DNA from: Planctomycetales bacterium 71-10
Lineage (GTDB): Bacteria; Planctomycetota; Planctomycetia; Isosphaerales; Isosphaeraceae
Assembly: GCA_001898385.1 (NCBI GenBank)
Contig: MKTT01000113.1
Span: forward strand, 1 to 64,000
Length of the DNA stretch: 64,000 nt
Direction of reading: 5' to 3'
Shown here: piece after piece, positions 62,251 through 64,000 of the stretch
How positions within the stretch are numbered: position 1 is the first letter of the stretch
Layout of the letters: each line of letters begins with the position of its first letter
Notes under the pieces: generated by a model
Seen by the model: the letters and a program-made list of their open reading frames with translations, nothing else
The model's database searches: none
What the model was told of the DNA's origin: nothing
Program-made: the position numbers and the translations under genes

Positions 62251-63603
62251 ATGTCTATATGGGGCGATGACTCGAAGCGACCGAATTGGGGGCGATGCCC
62301 GGTCCGGGTGGTCGTGATCGGCGCGGGGTTCGCGGGGCTGGCGACGATCCAGGGGCTACGGAAGTCCCGGGCGTGCGTCTCGGTGATCGACCGGCAGAAC
62401 CACCACCTGTTCCAGCCGCTGCTGTACCAGGTGGCGACGGCGTCGCTGAATCCCAGCGACATCGCCGCGCCGATCCGTCGGATCGTGCGCGGGCAGAAGA
62501 ACGCGGAGATCCAGCTCGCGGACGTGACGGGGATCGACGTGGAGCGTCGGGTCGTGTCGCTGGCGGACGGCGAGGTGCCGTACGACTACCTCGTGCTGGC
62601 GGCCGGGGCGACGCACTCGTACTTCGGGCATCCGGAGTGGGAGGAGTTCGCGCCGGGGCTGAAGTCGATCGAGGACGCGCTGGAGATCCGCCGCCGGATG
62701 CTGCTGGCGTTCGAGGTCGCGGAGCGCGAGACGGACGAGGCCCTGCGCCGCGAGTGGCTGACGTTCGTGGTGGTGGGGGGGGGCCCGACGGGGGTCGAGC
62801 TGGCGGGGACGCTCCGCGAGGTCGCCCGGATGACGCTGACGAAGGACTTCGCGCACATCGACCCGTCCACGGCCCGGGTGATCCTGGTCGAGGGCTCGGA
62901 CCGCGTCCTGCCGCCGTACAGGCCCGAGATGTCCGCGAGCGCGAAGCGGCAGCTCGAAGCCCTGGGCGTGGAGGTCCGGACGGGCCAGCACGTCACGCGG
63001 ATCGACGCCGAGGGGGTCATGATCGGCGACGAGCGGATCGCCTCGAAGACGGTCCTGTGGGCCGCGGGCGTGGCCGCCTCGCCGCTGGGCCGCGCGCTCG
63101 GCGTCCCGCTCGATCGCGCCGGGCGGGTCATGATCGCGCCCGACCTGACCATCCCGGGCCATCCCGAGATCTACGTCGTCGGCGACCTGGCGCACCTGGA
63201 GCAGGACGGCGCGGCCGTCCCGGGCGTCGCCCCGGCCGCCGCCCAGATGGGCAAGCACGCCGCGAGGAACATCCTCCGGGCGATGGACGGGAAGCCGACG
63301 CTGCCGTTCAAGTACGTCGACAAGGGCTCGATGGCGACCATCGGCCGGGGGGCGGCCGTCGCCCAGATCGGCAAGCTGAAGATCTCGGGGTTCGTCGCCT
63401 GGCTGATGTGGATGTTCGTCCACGTCTTCTTCCTGGTCGGCTTCCGCAACCGGGTGCTGGTGACGATCCAGTGGGCCTGGTCGTACTTCAGCTACGATCG
63501 CGGCGCCCGCCTCATCACCGGCCGCGCCGAGGGCCCCCTCGTCCAGGGCCTGACCGAGCGGCGGCTCCCCTCGACCGAAGGGGCCGAGCCCATCCACGGC
63601 TGA
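62251..63603 (+). CDS. ndh: Type II NADH dehydrogenase (NDH-2)
   Basis: The 450-residue protein has an FAD-binding site VVVIGAGFAGLATIQGLR, the quinone-side motif NHHLFQPLLYQVATASL, the NADH site FVVVGGGPTGVELAGTL and the second FAD site IYVVGDLAHLEQDG with AAAQMGKHAARNI. A C-terminal amphipathic/hydrophobic part (FVAWLMWMFVHVFFLVGFRN) anchors it to the membrane, as in NDH-2. It passes electrons from NADH to quinone without pumping protons. All motifs are intact. The ATG at 62251 gives a short polar head; the fold itself starts at residue 17. Confidence 0.94.
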   Translation: MSIWGDDSKRPNWGRCPVRVVVIGAGFAGLATIQGLRKSRACVSVIDRQNHHLFQPLLYQVATASLNPSDIAAPIRRIVRGQKNAEIQLADVTGIDVERRVVSLADGEVPYDYLVLAAGATHSYFGHPEWEEFAPGLKSIEDALEIRRRMLLAFEVAERETDEALRREWLTFVVVGGGPTGVELAGTLREVARMTLTKDFAHIDPSTARVILVEGSDRVLPPYRPEMSASAKRQLEALGVEVRTGQHVTRIDAEGVMIGDERIASKTVLWAAGVAASPLGRALGVPLDRAGRVMIAPDLTIPGHPEIYVVGDLAHLEQDGAAVPGVAPAAAQMGKHAARNILRAMDGKPTLPFKYVDKGSMATIGRGAAVAQIGKLKISGFVAWLMWMFVHVFFLVGFRNRVLVTIQWAWSYFSYDRGARLITGRAEGPLVQGLTERRLPSTEGAEPIHG

Positions 63604-63639
63604 GCCCATATCCGAGGACGACGTCCACGATCCGGCGCC

Positions 63640-64000
63640 TGCCGTCCCCCGCCGCCTCATCGCCGGATTGTTCATCCGCGACGCGTCCCTTCGGATCGAG
63701 CAGGTTCATGGCGGCATTCACGATGAGCTTGGCCCCGATCCCGACGTGGGCCCGCCCGGGGATGCGGGCTCACTGCGGCGGCATCGCCCCCTGGCGGACG
63801 GTCAGGTCGCCGAGGTGGCGCTCGGTAGAGAGACCGACCGTAGGGGGTCTTCAGCTCCACGCCGTGCAGCCGCGCCTCGTTCCGGGGCTGGCGGCCCCGC
63901 TCCAGAGCGATATCGAAGAGGGCGTTGCAGTCGAAGGTCGCGTCGCCCAGGACGTAGCCGAAGCCCTCCAGGCGCGCCCGGAGGCGGCGGGCGACCGTCG
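63640..64000 (-). pseudogene. Degenerate DDE-type transposase remnant, continues beyond window
   Basis: Read from 64000 downward the conceptual protein has GYVLGDATFDCNALFDIALE, then ELKTPYGRSL. A shift to another frame gives TERHLGDLTVRQGAMPPQ, a stop codon, and ARIPGRAHVGIGAKLIVNAAMNL. These fit the second half of IS4/IS5-like DDE transposases (D-x-x-F-D-x-N-x-L, the ERxxG motif and the final helical tail). At least one frameshift and one in-frame stop are present, so it is inactive. No terminal inverted repeat was identified, and its remaining part lies outside the window. Confidence 0.65.

Overview
The window looks like a chromosomal segment of a planctomycete, most likely of the Isosphaeraceae type. 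The evidence is the very high GC content, three DUF1559 pseudopilin-like genes paired with small lipoproteins, LEPR-XLL-like N-terminal motifs, an ECF sigma factor next to a Ser/Thr kinase, and many planctomycete-type secreted proteins. This assignment is inference from gene content. No rRNA, tRNA, CRISPR array or intact mobile element was seen.

Layout. 1-2.3 kb: the end of a Ser/Thr kinase, an alpha/beta hydrolase and a noncoding repeat island. 2.3-9.4 kb (minus): a membrane acyltransferase, then a closely packed run from a 3-methyladenine glycosylase through an N-acylamino-acid racemase, an M20 amidohydrolase and a GNAT acyltransferase (together resembling the D- to L-amino acid conversion pathway) to a TPR membrane protein and a response regulator. 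9.5-16 kb: a 14-15-TM orphan protein, two DUF1559/lipoprotein modules and a lower-GC LEPR-XLL-like orphan. 16-21.7 kb (minus): mnmM with a sugar isomerase, then a DUF1559-lipoprotein-G8 protein operon behind a Fur-like operator. 21.7-31.5 kb (minus): plsC-like, cmk, DUF2203, polX, a 1259-residue membrane patatin, and uup. 31.6-45 kb (mostly plus): a noncoding repeat island, an orphan metal-efflux RND pump, a secreted GH13-type enzyme, and a divergent pair of LEPR-XLL proteins, one of which leads an ECF sigma/Ser-Thr kinase operon. 45-55.5 kb (minus): a PAS histidine kinase, an ABC-2 exporter operon, a type IIA topoisomerase pair, a TIM-barrel isomerase and folD. 55.8-64 kb (mostly plus): a hexapeptide transferase, a TPR/cupin operon behind a second Fur-like operator, def, a GH9 endoglucanase, guaC, a YqgE family gene, a third noncoding repeat island, ndh and a decayed transposase.

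The strongest unexplained signals are noncoding. A three-copy intergenic repeat of about 320-410 bp has blocks in conserved order and one internal spacing of 84-85 nt in all copies. Two unlinked promoters share an oriented 15-bp palindrome placed at the predicted transcription start. Convergent gene junctions repeatedly carry perfect GC-rich hairpins without a T tract.
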